DNA of 64,000 nucleotides. Origin: Sternotherus odoratus. Its lineage: Eukaryota; Chordata; Testudines; Kinosternidae. Below, piece after piece: positions 12,166 through 23,600 of this stretch (its first letter is position 1; each line of letters begins with the position of its first letter). A model generated the notes under the pieces. The model saw only the letters and a program-made list of their open reading frames with translations, had not been told where the DNA came from and made no database searches. A program made the translations under genes and the position numbers. The stretch covers positions 136,699,259 through 136,763,258 of the forward strand of contig JAVMKO010000003.1 of the NCBI GenBank assembly GCA_032164245.1. Reading direction: 5' to 3'.

Positions 12166-15100
12166 GTATAAGATAGTATTACGTATCCACCAACACATAC
12201 AATAAAAAGCCATAGAATTCAATCCAGTGCTACTCCATGTCCTGGGAGTTGGATTCCTTCCACCTCCTCTCCTGAAACTCTATGGATCTCATTAACTCAA
12301 AGCCCAGTCACTTGGGCTATGTATTGGGGAAATGATTTGGCCCAGTCTGAAGTATGAGTGAAACTTGTATAAATAAGCATACAATTATTTTTTAGTAGAG
12401 TTAGAAGCTTTCCTAATTTTAAGTCAAGAATAACTACTTTGCCTTTCAAAGTCAGCTGAAAGAGTAATCTCCCTAACTTTTTCAGTTCTAAGGCTCTTTT
12501 GATCATAATTTTAAAATGCTGTATATTTTTCAGCTGTAGGTCCTAGTTCACATTATAGAGGAACTATCTGCAAATTCTAATGATATACTAATAGATACAG
12601 GTTTGTGCTGTAGCATTAATAAGCTTACGTTCTGGATTAGTATTCAAGTTGGTTGTATTATGTGGAAGATTCCTTTTAACACAAATATTGTCCATAACTG
12701 ACTGTATGAACAGTTCAGTCAGACATTGAAATGTTTATATAAATGATCTGAAATAGTCATTCCTATACTTTTTATGTTTTAATTTGGAGTGTTCATTATT
12801 GTGTGTAGTCTATATCATGTGTAATGCTAAGCAGTGTTTCATATATTTAGACACTAGTTTAGCACCTGTAGAATTGTCCCCTAGAAATAGTTAGTTGATG
12901 TTATACAGAGGCAGGCATGGTTTTCCCAAAGGAAAAATATTTGAGACCATTTAAATTATTGACACGTACATACAATGTAAATAATCTGGGGCGCAATAAC
13001 TGTTTCAATAGATGCAGCTCTTCACCACCAAAAGAAATTGATGTAGGGAACAGCTGTTGATGGCTGCCTGAATTATGGTTTTTATAAATTCTATGAATTG
13101 TATCTCATCATGGGATACTTTTATACTGCAAGTGGCATTAAAAAAAATCAGCACTTAGCTGTCCCAAAGCATTTGCAGTAGAATATGTCCTGTTCTGTGT
13201 TATCATGGGTACCTGGAGCAGATGAAATGCTGTTTTTAATGGTACCTCCCCCTGTGTGTCACTCTGAAGTATTTGATACCATCTGGCTAATTTCTGAAAA
13301 CTGAATGAGAAATGTACATTGTGAGGGCAGGATTTATTCAGTCAGATATTTCCCAGTTTGTTTTAGGACAAGAGAAAGCAGAATATTAGACAACAATGGG
13401 TGGGGGGTGGAGGAGGGAGGGGAGAACCATGCAAGAACAGGTGGCAAATCCTGGTCCTACTTAAGTGAAAAGCTTCCCTTTTGATGAGGACTAGGATTCT
13501 GTACAAGGTCTATTGAGTTTTGATTAGAACTGGTTGAAATATTTTGATTCTAAACTTTTTTTTCTTAAAAACAACTAAAACCGACCAATAAAACAAAAAT
13601 CTTTACATAAATTGCAGCAAAAATTGTTTGTTTTTTTAAAAACTTGTAATTGAAAGTACTTACTGACATTTTCCATTTATCCCCTTGCCCAAAAAGCGCT
13701 CATGCAGCAGTTTTGGCTAAATGAAAAATGTCATTAACAATTTCAATAACATTTTCAAATAGAATTTTGATTAACAGTTTTGCAAAACATTTACTATAGG
13801 TCCATTTGAACTCTGGGAAATATTTTCCAGTTGGAAAACTGTAAGTATGAAAAGTAGATTTTTCCTCACTTTCACACAAATAAATAAATACATTCTAAGC
13901 CCACTTTTACTTTCCCAGTGGAAAAAACACCATGGGCTTGATTCAGCAATCTTACACTCATGTTGAGTAGGACTCTCAGGAGTAACCTGAAATTAGTACT
14001 TCACTCATATTTCACTCCTCAACATGAGCAAGGGGCCCTATTTGGGTCGCATTCTAAAAATTATTTCAAGGGCCTGGGCCCTGTCTATCACCCTCACAAA
14101 CATCTTCACCTACGGTCAACCTCTTCCTTATTATCCACATGATAAACACACAATGTAATAAAAAAAAATCATGATTAGTTCTCACAGCTGACATCAGAAA
14201 CTCCAAAAAAAACTTCTCCCCAAATCATTTAATAACAAATTAGACAATTTGCTGTAAAAGCCCTAAGTACTATCTTTTTGTGTTGAAAATGCAGTTTTAT
14301 ATACCCTTTTAGGATCCATTTTTTTCTTGAGTGTTTTTAAAAACCTTGAAGACAAATTAATTTATTGAGGTAACAACAGATGCAGCTCTTGTTGTACTAA
14401 AGTGACATTTTATAAAGACCAGAAATATATAAATAATCACCTCTAATTATCAAGTACTTTTTTTTCCCCAGCTACTCAGAAATTTAATAAATCATAGTGT
14501 CAGACTCTCTACCTGCACTTTGAGCCACCAAATAAGTGTGGCTTGTACAGTTCTTTTGCAAGTAAGATACATGTAATTCATTAATTGCTCTTCAGGGTTT
14601 CACTGTCACCCAGCAGTAGCAGATGAGGTGGCATTTATGGTGAGTTATTATCTTGATTAAAGAACATAAAATCATTGTTAACTTCCATCACACACTTGTT
14701 AAAGTAGCTTAGGCTACCAATGACAATATAGCTCAGGCTCAAAGAACAGCATTGAAACAGCTGTGAAAGAATAGCAGGGAAATGGGACTGAGTCTAAGCT
14801 CCAAAGAACAGTCTTTGGCTTTGCTGCTGCTACCTGTGATGTAGTCTAAAGATGTCTTATTAGGCTTTGATTTCATTTCATCTACCTCCTAGTGGCTCAT
14901 TGGTTCCAAGATTTCAGTGAATACCTTCTACCTGCGGGTGAGGGGCATTCGTTGCATTTAACCCAATGACAAATGCAATGGAATAAGTGAAATAAGTAAT
15001 CATGGAAAGCTTTTAGTTGCAATGTCACTTGGGAACAGTCCTATCCAGTTAACATAAGAGCTTTGTGATGTTCTTTATCAGTAACATTCAAAACTGTAAT

Positions 15101-15590
15101 TTGCTTTTGGCAGTCACAACATCATTTGGAAGTGACCTTTATATTTTATTTCTAGACCTTGCTTTACCTATATATTTGCATCCATGAATGGTAGTTCAGA
15201 AAGCTAGTGAATTCCATATAATGTTATATTTCAGAAAGAGGAAACAATTTGTCTGGATTTTTCACCTTTCCTGTTTATCCTCTTAATATACAAAGATGTT
15301 AAAAGGAGAAATCACCTTGGCTATATCATGAGTTAATGTTTTAGTAGTGGCAGGAGTTCTGGGACTTTCCTCCCACTCTCCCTCTTTTTTGCTTCCTGGA
15401 AGTCCTGTGTTGGACTAATGCTTCTTTCCAACCAGTATGATAATGTAGAGGCTATCAGTATCACCTTGGAGTCAGCTGAGGGGATTGTGAGACAGAATTC
15501 TGAAGCCTCTACCAAATTACCTTTCATAGCTAATTGCAATAACCCATGCATTGAACTGTATTACCCAGCATTTTGAGCTCCCTGAATATA
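12166..15590. other. Intron DNA with no recognisable feature
   Basis: AT-rich. Several stretches, for example 14290-14460 and 14560-14720, are free of obvious repeats and could be slowly evolving non-coding DNA. Nothing can be named from sequence alone. Confidence 0.55.
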
Positions 15591-15594
15591 GCGT

Positions 15595-15790
15595 TTGTCA
15601 TCCAAGAATCTCAAAGCTTTTCACAAAGGTGGGTAAGTTGTTATGCCTATTTTACAAATGGGAGAAACTGAAACAGAGAGAAGTTGTGACCTCTCAAGGT
15701 CACATAGTGAGTCTCAATGTCATTATGAGGAATAGAACCAAGGTTTCCTGGCTTCCAGTCCCCTGCTCTACCCACCATGATACATTTTGG
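15595..15790 (-). mobile_element. MIR/L2-type relic, antisense
   Basis: 'cctattttacaaatgggagaaactga', 'aagttgtgacctctcaaggtcacat' and 'gaaccaaggtttcc' follow the antisense MIR order. The left part (atccaagaatctcaaagctttt) resembles an L2-type 3' end fused to it. Subfamily not determinable. Confidence 0.6.
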
Positions 15791-16206
15791 TACCATCGTG
15801 CACCAATTCTATTATGACTAATGAAAGAACAGACTGTAGTTATACAGAGTTTGATTTACATGATGATGGGATATTAGCAGGTAGACTCATGCACAAAGTG
15901 TTTATAATTGGTTTAAACTACAAAGATCTATTGTCCAGTTGCTGCCTTGGGCAATTGTGATAACTCCTATTCAGAACTATTTTCCAAACTGTGCTTCTTC
16001 TAGCTAGTAGTTCTGTTTTTGTAGTGTTTATAGCAATACTGATAGTGTTTATAGAAACACCTGTACTGAAAAAATACATATGATGATATATCTTTACCAT
16101 TTTAATACAAAGAATCATCATTAAAAAGCAGGTGTGGACAGAAAGAATACACCCTGTATTTAGATCAAACGTGTGCCCTTTCTAGGCTTTGGCTTAATTG
16201 GTGACT

Positions 16207-16424
16207 TAGGCCAGATCTACACTATGTGCTGGATCGGCGGGTAAAGATTGATCTTTCGGGGATTGATTTATCACGTTTCATTTAGATGCAATAAACTGAT
16301 CCCTGAGCACTCTCCTATCGACTCCGGAACTCCATCGTACCAGCGACTCAGCGCTGAGATAAGTCGACCTGAATACGTTGACTTCAGCTACACTATTCAT
16401 GTATTATAGCAACAATAATACCTA
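16207..16424 (+). mobile_element. hAT-like MITE, 3' truncated next to the DIRS element
   Basis: It starts GGCCAGATCTACACTA and includes a partly palindromic core (gattgatttatcacg / atgcaataaactgatc). It ends inside 'cttcagctacactattcatg'. It belongs to the same family as the element at 28394-28683, which is in the opposite orientation. The expected second terminal repeat is missing: the DIRS-like coding relic begins at that point. Confidence 0.6.
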
Positions 16425-16429
16425 CACTG

Positions 16430-16690
16430 GAACGGGGGGATTGGTTTTCGGCTCTTGACTTCCAAGATGCCTGTTTCCATGTAACCAGACATCCTGCTCA
16501 CAGAACGTTCCTCAGGTTCATTCTGGGAACAGAACACTACTGCTAGAAACGTCTGCCATTCTCTCAACAGCACCACAAGCCTTCTCCAGTATTTTTGCAG
16601 TGGTAGCAGCACACTTCTGCGAGCAGGGGGTAATAAAATTCCCCCACCTGGACAATTGACTACTAAAAGCCCCTACCCATGCAATTGCTC
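16430..16690 (+). pseudogene. DIRS-like reverse transcriptase relic (palm region)
   Basis: One frame gives GDWFSALDFQDACFHVT, followed by HPAHRTFLRFILG. This is the first catalytic-aspartate block of DIRS reverse transcriptases (ALDxxDAxxHV). Further on, after stops, comes a stretch corresponding to FPHLD where the second catalytic motif (YLDD-like) would lie; it reads HLDN and is then interrupted. The enzyme cannot be functional. Confidence 0.75.
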
Positions 16691-16722
16691 TCAGCATTAC
16701 TTAAAGGACCATCATTCTCTTT

Positions 16723-17250
16723 TTGCAGCTGGGCTTACAAGTAAGCATGCGAAAATCAATCCTGATGCCCATCCAGAAACTGGACTCAGTTGGGGCCCAT
16801 CTAGATTCTCTGCAGGCCAAAGGATCACTACCACTAAACAGATGTCTTACTATGACCACTCCGATCTCCTCAGTACTGAACAGTCCACACATCATGGCAC
16901 GAACCCATCTACAACTATTAGGCCATATAATGGCAACCACATTCATAGTACGATATGCACATTTCCCCATGCACTGCATTCAGGGCTGGCTAAGAACCAT
17001 CTACATACCACACAAACACAGTGTGAGAAAACACCTCACACTGCCACCCCAGGTCAAAGAGACTCTGCACTGGTGGACCCAATCCTACAATGTGTGTGTA
17101 GGAGTCTCTTTCACGCAAACTCCTCCTTCTATGATTCTGACAACTGATGCCTCCCTGATAGGCTGGGGAGCCCATCTACAGCACAACATCACAGGGTTCA
17201 TGGTCCCCTGTGAGACATGGTTACATAAATATCTCCTGGAAGTGTGAGCA
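16723..17250 (+). pseudogene. DIRS-like RT/RNase H relic
   Basis: A frame of about 174 residues without a stop includes LQLLGHIMATTFIVRYAHF, then LRTIYIPHKHSV, LHWWTQSYNVCVGVSF and ILTTDASLIGWGAHLQH. The last is the RNase H block of DIRS-type elements, with the catalytic TDAS aspartate followed by GWGA. It ends in WLHKYLLEV. It reads like the C-terminal half of the RT-RH polyprotein. It is open but has no start or partner domains, so it is a relic. Confidence 0.8.
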
Positions 17251-17599
17251 GTTTGCAATGTGTTTTTGCCCACTCTATGCACTGAAGCTATGAAACTATG
17301 GAACTGATGTATCCAGAACAAGGTCAGCATATCAGGCTCTTACCTCCCAGCTGTCCAAAACACTATAGCAGACATGCTGAGCAGAGAATTTTCTCAGGAT
17401 CATGAGTGGGCACTAAACTGCTTTGTTTGAAACATATTCAAACATGGAGTCACCCATCTATTGACTCCTTCGTGACATCCCAGAAACACAAATGCCCACA
17501 ATTCTGCTTCAGAGTTGGATTGGGGTCCCAATCCCTGGGAGACCTCTTCCTCCTCAAACGCACCTCTGTATTTCACCCAATTCCCCTGCTATCGAGGAT

Positions 17600-18950
17600 T
17601 ATATACAAAATATGAACTGACAAAGCCAAAGTTATCCTGGTAGCCTCCACGTGGCCCAAACAAACGTGGTGGTACTACCTGTTTCGGGTGGCCATATGCA
17701 CATCACACATTGTCCCACATCTGCCAAGCTTTCTATCACAGGCTGCCAGACAGGTTTACCATCTGAACCTGGAGAGGCTTCACCTGAGAGTATGGGTCCA
17801 TCAAGACTGACTAACCTGCTCAGAGCAGGTGAAAGATATATTACTGACCAGCAGAAGGATAATCATGCATAATACTTACCTGCATAAATGGAAGCAATTC
17901 AACATATGGTGTCAAAATAAATAAACCAGAGCTGTTCTCCCCCCCCTCCCCCCTCCCTTGTCCATTGATACTAGAATACATGCAGGGACTAAAGACTTCT
18001 GGACTATTGCTTAGCTCAGTCAAGGTACATCTCGTGGCTATCACCCCTTTCCATCACAAGGTTGACAGGATGTAGATCTTTGCCCTTTTGATCACCAAAC
18101 GTATCAGAAATGTTCATCCCAAAATATGTGCACCACCTCACCCCACCCCACCCCACGTTGGGATTTGAATTTTAGTACTATGCTGTCTCACTGGGCCCTG
18201 GTCAAATCCTTAGCAACATGCTGGCTGACACACCTATTGATGAAGGTGGCATTCTTAATAGCTATTAGATCAACACACCGAGTGGGAGAGGTAGGGACCC
18301 TCATTGCACACCCATTCTACACCATCTTTGTTAAGGACACAAGGTCATTCTAAGATCTCACCCCAAATTTCTCCCTAAGGCACCCTCCTCCTTCCATATA
18401 AACCAACCAATCCCGTCTTCCATCATTCTTCTCTAAGTCACATGGGAGAATACAAGACATGGTACTACGTACTCTAGATGGCAGACACACCTAAGTGTTG
18501 TACCTTGGCAGAACTAAGCCCTTTAGAAAATCACCAAGACTTTTCATTTCCACTGGGGAGTGCTCTAAGGGTTCCACTATTTCCAAATAGAGGCTATTTA
18601 AATGGATTTCCTAGTGCATCTACCTTTGCTACCTACAGAAGAACCTGCAACCCCTATTGGCAATCCAAGCTCGCTCCACCAGATCCTTTCAATGTTGTTA
18701 GTCTTCCTAAGCGCCATACTGATCATGGACATATGCAGCGCAGCCCCGCACACCTTCACAAAGCACTATGCAGTCGACGAGGGCTCACGACTGGATTCGT
18801 TGCTAGGCCTTACTGTATTCTCTTCATTTACACACACAACTCCAAAAGCCCCTTCTGTCCAACGAGGAGCACTGCTTGACAGTCACCTGCAGTGGAGCAC
18901 CCTTGATGGAGACAATTACTCTCTGTGTGCATTAACTGAAGTTCTTTGAG
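17600..18950 (+). pseudogene. DIRS-like tyrosine recombinase relic
   Basis: Fragments in changing frames follow the recombinase order. An N-terminal core-binding part gives NTYLHKWKQFNIWCQ (about 17870-17915). A block with LATCWLTHLLMKVAFLIAI and STHRVGEVGTL (about 18208-18300) holds the arginine of the catalytic RKHR...Y set. A C-terminal block reads MDICSAAPHTFTKHYAVDE (about 18724-18780), whose Tyr lies where the nucleophile is expected. At least three frame changes and several stops separate them, so no active enzyme is encoded. Confidence 0.75.
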
Positions 18951-19822
18951 ATCTACTTCACAGTTCAATTTCTTGCTCTACAGTAGAGAAGGAGCTTGGG
19001 AGGGGTCGGGTCATGTGCTAGGTAGGCACTGTCAATGGGATGAGATGGGGATAGTGCGCGCACCACCCAGATGAGCACTGCTGCTGAACTCTCCGATCGG
19101 AGGTGCAGGAATGTACATCCACTTGGAGTGGAGCACCACCAGGGACACCCATCTGAAATCACTTTAGTTACTGCACAGGGTGAGTAACCTTCTCTTTAGG
19201 AATAGCTGTGTGACAGGACAGAAGAGGAGCTTTCACAAGGTGTTGGGGCTGGGGACATCATCCTGGGTCGAGAAGGGAGGCTGAATGCAGACTGATGGAT
19301 CTGGGTGTGGGAGGAGTGGAAGCACTGATTGATTTAGGGGTTTGTGAGGAATGGGAAGAACTTTTTCCTAGGAAACATCACTTGTTTCACCAACTGAGGC
19401 GGCACATTTTGAGGGAGCCTTTTGTTAAAATTTTGGCAGCCCATCACTCTGTTGAATTGATCTTCCCACCCGGGGTGTGCTTGCTACACAGGGTGCTTCT
19501 TTGCATCATCAATATTTTAATAAGCCTGACAAACAATGTAACCTCCCCACGCATTTCCGAGAAACGAGGCTCTTGCTGAAGCTTGCATTGTATTCTTTGT
19601 GCCTGTTCTCGTCCTGAATAGTTTGACTATTGTGGTTCCATGTTGGGTATGAAAAAACTAACTATTGTTTCCCTTTTGCTTTGGAGAAAACACACAAGCA
19701 GATGAACATTTTAAATTATTGATATTTTTCCTCCATTTCATTGAACCAAGTCACAGTAAGCCCCAGTTCACAGACCGCTACCTACAGCTGGCAGATGTAA
19801 TTTGCTACATTGCACACACATT

Positions 19823-19828
<6 letters not shown>

Positions 19829-19866
<38 letters not shown>

Positions 19867-19880
19867 GAGAGAGATAGAGA
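19829..19880. repeat. Microsatellite (TG)n followed by (GA)n-rich DNA
   Basis: About 17 TG units run into 'tatagagagagatagagaga'. It directly abuts the hAT-like element at 19884. Confidence 0.95.
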
Positions 19881-19883
19881 GAA

Positions 19884-20603
19884 CAGTGGTCTCCAACTTT
19901 TTTACACCCAAGATCACTTTTTGAATTTAAGGGCAACCCAGGATTTACCCCACCCCACTCATTCCATCCCACCCTCTCTCCATCACTCCCTCACCTTCAC
20001 TCACTTTCACCAGGCTGGGGTAGGGAGTGAGGGGTGCAAGCTCTGAGAGGGAGTTTAGGTGCAGGAAGGGACTCAGGGCTTGAGCAGAGTGTTGGGGTGC
20101 AGGAAGGGGGTCAGGGCTGCGGCAAAGTGTTGGGATGCTGGAGGGAGTTTCGGTTGCTGGCTCCAGGAAGGGGATCGGGGTTGGGGTGTGGCCTCCTGTC
20201 GGGCAGCACTTATCTCTGGTGGCTCCCCACTGGCTCCCTCCACTAAGGCAGGCTCCTTGCCTATCCCAGTCCCACGCTGCTCCTGGAAGGGGCCAATGCA
20301 CCCCTGTGGCCTCTGGAGAGCGAGGCAGCACATGGTTCTGAACGCTGCCCCTCTCTGCAAGCACCACCCCTGCAGTTCCCATTGGCCACGGCTCCCTATT
20401 CCCAGCCAATGAGAGCTGTGGCGGCGGTGCTTGTAGGCAGGAGCAGCAGGTAGACCACTGCCCACAGGGCTGAGTTGGCCACTTCTGGGAGTGGCGCGGA
20501 GCCAGGCCAGGCAGGGAATCTGTCTTAGCAGCAGCTCTGCTGTGCCGCCAGAGATCACGATCAACTGGGAGATCCTCTAGGATCAACCAGTTGGTGACCA
20601 CTG
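19884..20603. mobile_element. Non-autonomous hAT-like element, GC-rich (720 bp)
   Basis: Terminal inverted repeats CAGTGGTCTCCAACT and (reverse complement of the right end) CAGTGGTCACCAACT agree at 14 of 15 positions. The interior is GC-rich, with duplicated phrases around 'tgcaggaagggggtc'. The open frames on both strands across it (up to about 218 codons) have no recognisable domain. No clear 8-bp target duplication is visible, possibly because the left flank is a simple repeat. Confidence 0.75.
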
Positions 20604-23600
20604 CTATAGACTATAAAATTGAAAGAAAATATGGATTTATTCTTGCATTAGTTATGGTCTGATGATTGGTCTGCACAGAGCATTGAAAGCAAATAGGAAA
20701 GATCCCTCCTAGATACTCTGAGGATCTTCAGTAAGGTACCTGTTTGGTGCTCTTCACCATTATGTATATAGTCCATGAGTTCCATCTGAATTAAGGTAAA
20801 AACCTTGCACCCAGTCTCATCTTGCTGAGCAACATTGGAAGTATCAACCCAGTGGGTATGACATGCCACTTGACTTCTAATACTCGTGCTTCCACTGCAC
20901 TGATGTGCAATGGCCCCAGAGTGCTCCAGGACTGGTTTCTTCTATGTAGTGGGGTGGTAATGTAAAACAAAAGCTGGAAGATTAGATACTATCCTGTGTT
21001 GGGAATAATGGTCCCGAGTGACTCTGACCAAGTACCTTTAATTCCTTTGGGATTTCAGTGGGCACTGGAAGTACCCCTCACATCACTGAGTTTCTCAGCA
21101 ATTTTGGGATTGGAACCAATGTTACTAGTTTTTCAACCTTTCTTAGCTCAGTGGCCATTCTTGTTATCCATGACAGCTGACAAAGGAAAGGAGGTAGAAA
21201 ACAAACGAGAGGATTTGAGAGCTTTTTTTTTAATGTCCTGTTCATTTTACTATCCATTATGTTAAATAGTCTCTTGTTTAGCTTTAGTGTAATAAAACCT
21301 AAAATTGTTCGTAAATATTTCAAGCCATTTCAAGGAATAGAAAAGTGATCCAATTTTGTTTTTTGTTTTGCATTCCAATGCAGATCAGGCAAACAGAGTT
21401 GAAATAAGCTGTTCACTAGATTTCTGAAATCAAACTCTTTCTCATTGGGCACTGATAGGGATATTCTACCTTTCCCTTGGTGGGCAAGCTAGCCTGAGAT
21501 ACAGTGGCACTCCCCATATTCTCCTGTCAGGATTACATCTGGCTCCTTTTACTTCCCTGCTTCTGGTTCTAATGTTGCTGCCTAACCGAGTCTTGCTGTG
21601 ATGTCTTGAAACTCGTGCTTTCCCAGAGAATAGGCTTTTTCTGACATCTGGGGTAAATTTTGTTCTGAGAGATTGAGTTGCAAAGCTTGACCTCTTCAGA
21701 AGAGCTATTGAATTTAGAACACAGGCTTTTCAGACTTGTCACTTTTAAGTACACCTGCCTCCACTTTGATGCAGCTCTTCAGCGTGGTGTTAGAGCAGGA
21801 GCCTCTGAAAAGCAATAGTAGATGTATTTTAAGTGACAAGTCTAATTTTTTACAGCACCTCACAGAAATCAATGTTTTGGTGAGTGAACGCAGTACTGTG
21901 AGGCACTCTACTGCATGCAGGTTCTAGTCCTTTAGCAAAGTTTTCTCATATTCCAAAGCCAGTGGTCAGCAGGCTTTCATGGAACCATCAGAATGGGAGC
22001 CTCAGCTAGGTGAAGAACTATCCTAAATACTTTAAAGGAACCATGAGTGCCTTTCACCTGACCCCTTATGCTATCTAACTTGGAGAAAATAAAAGGGAAT
22101 CTCTTGCTTTACTGATATTTATTTCCAGTCTCTCAAAGTGCAAGTAATAACCCATTTTCTCCTAAGTTGTTTCATTTATTTTGTTATACTCAGAAAAATT
22201 GCATTTGCCAAACATTCATAATCTGGGTATCTAAAGTTCATCCTAAATCCACACATTGGCACCTAAACAGAAGTAGCTGTCACTCTGCCTAGCATGGGAC
22301 ACAGCTGAGAGTACCAATTTCAGGTCAGACTGCCAGAATACAGGGCATATACCTCATATTGGTGGTATAGTTTATAATAAGATTTCACAAAGCCAGTAAC
22401 AAATGTGTGCTTCCAAAATACTATACTAGCTGTTACGAAGCCATAGACAGTCCCCTTCAGGCCCTCTAGCCCCTCATGCACCACCCAGGCAAACCAGACT
22501 TCTATGATAAAACAGTATCAAAACCAGAAATCATGTGTGTTAGGTTCTTCCAGTTCCAAAGAAGCAGACACTCACCCCAGGTCAATAAGTACTTCAAGAG
22601 CTCACTAACTACCACTGAGCCCATCCTTCGTAAACTAGCTGAAGATCTATTAATAAAAAAAGAAAAGGAGAGTTAAGTGGTTAAAGTGAATCATATACAT
22701 TATAGCTGAATTCAGCATCTGTAGATCAGAATAATGGCACTGATGTTAAATGTGCCAGTTTGTAGTAATTCTCTTTGTTTACATTCCAAAGATTTGAGTC
22801 CTCAGCTCATTGTTCAAAGTTCCCTTTTGTTAGAAATCACAGTCCAGAAATGTGGAGCAGGAAAGAGGCAAGGAGGCGATGTCATGGTCTCCTCAGTCTA
22901 TGTGCCTGGAAAACTGGCTCACACATGGAGTCCTGGATCACATGTTCTACCTGCCCTGCTGAGTCATGGACATCCATTGTCTGTGTGCTCTCTAAGGTGC
23001 CCTCTGGAGGGGCCCACTAAAAGAGCTGATCCTCCTTAATGGTCCATCAACACATGGCTGGATAGTCTTGATGTCAATCTGTCTTGTTTCTGTCTGCTTT
23101 ACTAATAATGGTGATGCAGACATTTCAACAGGATAATACTTAGCAGATTATAACTTTTCCAATGATACCTTACAAGGCATGTTTTGTACAAGATTTATCG
23201 CAATTGTGTAACATTGGTAAAAGATGGTCAATTGGTCAGATGGTGCAGATGGTCAATTCCCTCTTTATCTAGTGTCACAGTGGTATCGCCTCCAGAGATG
23301 CTTAGCACTCTCAAAATTCATTGATGTCAGAGATGCCATAGTGAAAGATCATTTAGATTCCCAACAATGCTATAATACACGTTTTTTTATGACATCTTGC
23401 AAGGAAATTGTGTCAAAACGTTTTGCAGGTTTAAATAATACCAGTATACTAACTGCAATGGTGACCTTTATTATTAAAAAAAAAACATTACAGTTACTTG
23501 CCTTAGCCAACTAAATATATATCTGTAGTTGACAAATGTCACTGTTTGTGTAGTATTCAAGATATTTCTAGTAATAGGTGCAAGGTGGGTATAAGAGAAT

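Larger units (their letters stand above)
16425..19197 (+). mobile_element. DIRS-like tyrosine-recombinase retrotransposon, decayed and 5' truncated
   Basis: In order on the + strand are remnants of a reverse transcriptase, an RNase H and a tyrosine recombinase, then a GC-rich terminal region (about 18880-19197). This gene order, with a recombinase instead of an integrase and no gag-side part, is that of DIRS elements. Stops and frameshifts break every domain. The tail contains 'agtggagcacc' twice (18890 and 19128 areas), consistent with repeated terminal sequence. The 3' limit at 'ggtgagtaacct' (about 19190) is from memory of turtle DIRS ends; the 5' limit is where homology to the RT fades. 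Confidence 0.8.

Noticed and set aside
19945..20601. A 218-codon frame on the minus strand and several overlapping frames
   Set aside because: They lie inside a GC-rich hAT-like element, overlap each other on both strands and show no known domain.
23224..23514. 96-codon frame that could be a hidden exon
   Set aside because: No family resemblance, no convincing splice sites around it and AT-rich composition like the rest of the intron.
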